From: Chondrosia reniformis
Taxonomy: Eukaryota; Porifera; Demospongiae; Chondrillida; Chondrillidae
Assembly: GCA_947172415.1 (NCBI GenBank)
Contig: OX359196.1
Span: 498,501-562,500, forward strand
Length of the DNA stretch: 64,000 nucleotides
Direction: 5' to 3'
The notes under the pieces: model-generated
Database searches by the model: none
Told to the model about the DNA's origin: nothing
Seen by the model: the letters and a program-made list of their open reading frames with translations, nothing else
Translations under genes and position numbers: made by a program
Shown here: piece after piece, positions 60,001-64,000 of the stretch
Position numbering within the stretch: the first letter of the stretch is position 1
How the letters are laid out: each line of letters starts with the position of its first letter

Positions 60001-62526
60001 GCATATAATTTGTGTAGATAAGTTTGCAAGTTTTAGAATAGTCGATGAATCGTTGCCAGGCAACCAAGACATCCAATGCACCCTCTTTCACTCCAATATC
60101 GACTGCCTCCCAAACATCACATCAGTAGGCACCATCATCAGACTACATCGCGTCAACGTGAGTTACTGTACAGCAGTGCATGGATACCAAATTAGAGCGA
60201 CTACCTTGCTATATTTATTACTTGTGGAAAACCTATAGAGCTTTAGATGAGGATACAGTTTCATGCCAACCTTTTCTCCTTTTTCAACTGGGTCAGACAG
60301 CTCTATATAGAATTCCACTCTTCATTGATGTGTATAAGTACATTCAACCCGTCTCCCACTTCCCAGTTTACCTACCTATATATACTTTGGCAGTGAATAG
60401 CTAAATTGTATATAAACCCTTGTGGTTGGGAATTCTTACTGATAGATGGATTATTAAAGGTATTTATAAGGAAATTCTAAATTTGTTCCTGAAAAGGCTA
60501 TAAACGTATATGCTTGTGACACAAGGATTGTATAACCTCAAGAATTTGTTAAAATTCTTTCGTTTGAATATTTTATAAATTTTTATGTATCTGTTATATA
60601 CCACCTGTATTTTGGTTCAAATATACTGGATGCTTGCTTTGTTATGTGTCTAGTAATGTATGTCAACAGGTGTACTGTCTAATGTCAACATGACTAAATG
60701 AAGACACAACATATTAAGCTACCACACCTCCATAAAAGCACTTTTCATACCATACCAATCTGTCATACTTCCTGTAAAAGGACATTTAAATCAGCTACTC
60801 TTCAGAACTACTTCTCCTTAAGGATTCTGTTGACTAGACAGTAGTCTTTGGAAAGTGAAACTCAAATACCATTTAGATGCAAACATAAATATTTGTTGAT
60901 GAACAGTAAATTCAAAATGAATTATAAAATCTTTATTTTGCATTGTTGTACATGTATAAGGATTCTGTTTGTAATATAAGTTTGTATCCTTTTTGAAACA
61001 AGAAAGATGGAGTCACCAAAATGACTTACCCTTTGCAAGTACCATTTTACGACTCAAATACTCAGACTCGATACTTACTTCCTCATATTTTACATAACTT
61101 TGCTAAATATTTCATTCTTGTAGCATTTAACAAATACATTTTACCTTTTAAAGTACTTTGCATAATCTCTCAAAGTGTTTTAAACATATCTTTGTCCAGG
61201 AGCGCCCACTCTCTGTAATCTAATTTTGTGGAAGTTGGACAGTGTCTTTGAATGATATTGTAACTTGTACATGTGTACCTAATGTATGCCCATCACAGGT
61301 AGCCACTCCCATAGGAAGTAGGCGTGGTCTTTGTTGGTCAACTAATTTGAGCTGAAGGGGTCAATTAACTAATGTTTGTTCCTATACTCTAACTGTAGAG
61401 ATTATGGGAAATGGTTGTGGTTTGGTTATCAATACCTAGTTAAAAATATCTCCTCTACATGCAGGTTACAGAATATCAAGGTGCCATACAGTGTGGTGGT
61501 ACTAAAATGTCTTCACACTTACTGTTTGATGGCCAGAAGGATCAACCAGTTGTACCACGGACTGGTTCAAGTGACTTTACATACTGTGAACAAGATGAAA
61601 AGAGGGTGAGTGACATTCTTGTGTGGTGAGACGTTTGAGCAACGACTCCCCTGTCAGCTATGTGGTATAGCAATCATTAAAAACATGGAAGTACGTATTA
61701 ATCTAGGAAAGTGAAGTCTAGAATTTGTGTACAGTCTTCCTGGAGACCTTTAAGAAAGATGATTTGTCCTTGTAAGAAAGAAAGGAATTCTAAAATATCT
61801 GGTCTATAAAGTTTTGTTATAATCTTCATGCTGTATAGCAATGTGTATTTGGGTAATCTTGGTAGTTACATTCTATAGCATCACCCATTTTATTGTTCTG
61901 TATGTTTGTGGTTCTTTGAAGGTACTTGAACTGAAAGACTGGAGTTGTCAGCAACCATTTCTGAATGCTAACATGAGGATGTGCACTCTAGATAAGGTGG
62001 TATCAGGTCTCTACTTTGATATGGTGTGTCAGGTGAGACTTGGGTTTGACCAATGTGACAGAAACAGTGTCATTAAACAGGGACTGTCCAGTGTGTGTGT
62101 GTGTGTGTGCCAGCACAAAGGACCCAGGGGGTGTGGTGACAGGATGGTGTTGATGGTGGAGGGTCATGTTGTGAGGTTCGCTAGGCTGGCACTCGCCACC
62201 ACACGAAGCTTCCGAGTTGGCTGTCTCTTCCTGCAACCTTGTGGCCCTACGTGGACACACACACACCTGTCCTGTTGAAATGCTGCCATTACACGGCCAC
62301 GCTTGTCCAGTGTGTGTGTGTGTGGTGTGTGGTGTGTGGTGTGTGTGTGTGGTGTGTGTGTGTGTGGTGTGGTGTGTGTGTGTGGTGTGTGTGTGTGGTG
62401 TGTGTGTGTGTGTGTTAGGTTCATTTTATATTGCTTGCCGTGTCACAGGTGGTGTCCGTGTGTGTTGTTCCTGCGAAGGAATATGGAGTGGTGAAGGTCT
62501 GGGATGGCACTAAACCTAATCTGTGA
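57018..62526 (+). CDS. POT1: POT1-like telomere end-binding protein, extended N-terminus, truncated
   Basis: Ten exons join in frame: 57018-57282, 57555-57637, 57916-58053, 58203-58373, 58496-59356, 59649-59760, 60018-60157, 61465-61605, 61922-62032 and 62449-62526; 699 residues. Exons 6-8 encode the first POT1 OB fold: YLKLNQLRVG, NVYGVVKFFHPP, FRIVDESLPG, CTLFH, IIRLHRVN, and LFDGQKDQPVVPRTGSSDF. Exons 9-10 begin the second OB fold (LYFDMVCQ, VVKVWDGTKPN). POT1 binds single-stranded telomeric DNA. Human POT1 starts at this first OB. Here about 240 residues precede it (exons 1-4; a strand pattern around GDQIGILIKG and STIYILEGDVQ could be another OB fold, inferred), then a repeat-rich linker. 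The last exon ends at TGA, but CT|GTGAGT at the same spot is a good donor, so missing 3' exons could lie beyond the window. Confidence 0.8.
58060..58195. repeat. CCAT-type microsatellite in POT1 intron 3
   Basis: Run of CCATC/CCAT units with a few interruptions, strictly between exons 3 and 4. Frames reading HPSIHPS or WMDGWM are artefacts of it. Confidence 0.95.
58836..59270 (+). repeat. 33-bp coding minisatellite in POT1 exon 5
   Basis: Thirteen in-frame units of 11 residues, consensus GG(R/K)(E/D)GEGGVSD, with a partial unit at the end. The unit length is a multiple of three, so changes in copy number keep the frame. It lies in the linker between the N-terminal region and the first OB fold. 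Confidence 0.95.
60158..61464. other. POT1 intron 7, no gene seen
   Basis: Largest intron of the gene. It contains part of the dispersed repeat near 60235-60340. The open frame at 61021-61218 is AT-rich and unsupported. Confidence 0.5.
62305..62416. repeat. GT microsatellite in last POT1 intron
   Basis: TGTG tract with GGTG interruptions; a shorter tract lies at 62090-62110. The intervening segment is discussed in the findings. Confidence 0.95.
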
Positions 62527-62629
62527 GTCGGGTATAGCGTGCATGTATACATACAACTCAGGTATAGAGTTTATCACACTGAATTTTACGTAATTGGTTT
62601 ACGCGATAATGCGTTTCCCGTGCGTGTCC

Positions 62630-62636
62630 TATAAAA
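62630..62636 (+). promoter_or_regulatory. TATA box of glutamine synthetase
   Basis: TATAAAA 56-62 bases before the ATG, in the 166-bp gap after the POT1-like frame. Confidence 0.55.
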
Positions 62637-62691
62637 CGGAAAAGTCTCCCATGCTCCGAAGATTCGTACAGTTGCAGAAATTTCCAAGATT

Positions 62692-63850
62692 ATGTCTTTC
62701 AAGGCTGTTCAGGTAGAGGGTGCCTTAGATAGGTATCTAACACTGGACCAGAAGGGGAGCATTATCGCTACGTATGTATGGATAGACGGGAGCGGCGAGT
62801 GCTTGCGCGCAAAGTCTAGAACTTTGAATCGGCTACCAAAAGACCCGAAAGAGCTGCCTATTTGGAACTTTGACGGATCCAGCACTGGCCAGGCGGCGGG
62901 ACACGACTCTGACGTTCTATTAACTGCAGTTGCGATCTTCAAGGATCCATTTCTTCGTGGAGATAACATTCTTGTGTTGTGCGAGTGCTCCACTCCTGAT
63001 GGCACACCAGTGGCCTCTAATCATCGGAGGACATGCGTAGAAAGAATGGAAAAGGTCAAAGAGCACGAACCTTGGTTTGGGATTGAACAAGAGTATTCCC
63101 TATTGGACCCTATTGATGACTATCCTTATGGTTGGCCCAAAAACGGTTTCCCCGCCCCCCAGGGGCCCTACTACTGTGCTGTTGGAGCAGACAGGATATT
63201 TGGAAGAAGTGTGGTTGAAGCACATTACCGAGCTTGTCTCTTTGCTGGTATCCAAGTGGCAGGTACCAATGCTGAAGTCATGCCAGGACAGGTCAGTTTG
63301 TGTGTGTATGAAATTGTGATGAAGAAGTCAAAAATCATTTTTCTTTAATTAGTGGGAGTACCAGGTGGGTCCATGTACTGGTATTGAGATGGGAGACCAG
63401 CTGTGGATGTCAAGATACATTCTTCATCGTGTGTGTGAAGATTTTGGTGTAAAAGCCACTTTGGATCCCAAACCAGTTCCAGGAGATTGGAATGGGGCCG
63501 GTGCACACTGTAACTATAGCACTAAAAAGATGCGTGAAGAGGGAGGTATGAAAGTAATTAATGAGGCAATTGAGGAGCTCTCTAAGCATCATCAGGAGCA
63601 CATCAAGCTTTACGACCCCAAAAGTGGCCAAGATAACAAGAGGAGGTTGACCGGAGCTCATGAAACTGCTCACATTGATGAGTTTCGTCACGGAGTGGCC
63701 GATAGAGGAGCAAGTATTCGTATTCCGAGGCCTGTGGCCCTGGTGGGAAAGGGTTATCTTGAAGACAGACGTCCATCCAGTAACTGTGATCCATACTTGG
63801 TAACTGAAGCTTTAGTGCGGTCAACCATCCTGAAAGATTGGAAGAGATAG
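62692..63850 (+). CDS. GLUL: Glutamine synthetase, type II
   Basis: Two exons, 62692-63291 and 63353-63850, phase 0 junction (CAG|GTCAGT), 365 residues, close to the usual 370. Landmarks in order are [20 protein letters not shown], the ATP/glutamate site segments [11 protein letters not shown] and [71 protein letters not shown] and SIRIPRPV with the closing [11 protein letters not shown]. It ligates ammonia to glutamate using ATP, normally in the cytosol, forming a decamer in this class. No mitochondrial presequence is visible. Complete and intact; one 61-base intron interrupts it. Confidence 0.96.
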
Positions 63851-64000
63851 ATGTGTTTTTGTAGTTCTACTCATTACAGAACAAATATTTAACATTTTTT
63901 ATATCCAAGTCTGTTACTCACTGTATTATAATTGTTATTTTTTAAGTAGACAATCCAAACTTGTTTGATTTGTATACCAAGCAAGCAGTTTCATGCACTT
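63851..64000. other. 3' flank of glutamine synthetase
   Basis: AT-rich untranslated or intergenic sequence; no canonical AATAAA was seen before the window ends. Confidence 0.5.

Noticed and set aside
62217-62513. Frames rich in CVCVVC
   Set aside because: GT microsatellite.

Overview
The window is eukaryotic, AT-rich nuclear DNA from an animal. Almost every real gene is cut into short exons with GT-AG introns, many only 50-400 bases long. The gene content is metazoan: KIN17, a MANBAL-family membrane protein, POT1, type II glutamine synthetase, lysine-ketoglutarate reductase, and receptors built from fibronectin III exons. The compact introns, the bipartite phosphoethanolamine methyltransferase and the large tyrosine-tailed receptor array suggest a non-bilaterian animal, most likely a sponge. 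That taxonomic call is inference. All exon models below were spliced by eye and checked for frame, but none has transcript support.

Layout. (1) 1-9.7 kb is a 169-bp satellite array, about 43 monomers, broken twice by the same roughly 1.1-kb module, which carries a very conserved GC-rich core. (2) 9.9-11.0 kb holds the last three exons of an unrecognised basic protein whose 5' part is missing. (3) 11.8-29.5 kb is a cluster of single-pass receptors: an orphan transmembrane/tail exon; a run of eleven fibronectin III exons ending in a stalk/transmembrane/tail exon; a complete three-exon gene with a different ectodomain; and a set of two FN3 exons plus a transmembrane exon. All exon junctions are phase 1, and the tails share YxxV tyrosine motifs. 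(4) 30.2-32.8 kb, minus strand: an LKR-only relative of AASS. It shares a 120-bp divergent promoter with (5) KIN17 at 32.9-37.15 kb, plus strand. (6) 37.3-55.9 kb, minus strand: four tandem phosphoethanolamine N-methyltransferase genes. The first three lie in duplicated units of about 5 kb, and each unit also carries a copy of the last KIN17 exon. (7) 56.6-56.9 kb, minus strand: a MANBAL-like small membrane protein, divergent from (8) a POT1-like telomere protein at 57.0-62.5 kb, plus strand. POT1 has a long N-terminal extension and an in-frame 33-bp minisatellite, and is cut short within its second OB fold. (9) 62.7-63.85 kb: a complete two-exon glutamine synthetase.

The housekeeping genes show no operon logic. 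The parts that look new are the receptor cluster with its shuffled phase-1 exons, the satellite-embedded conserved module, the duplicating methyltransferase/KIN17-exon unit, the LKR-only gene, the odd POT1, and a small dispersed hairpin motif resembling a hammerhead-ribozyme core.
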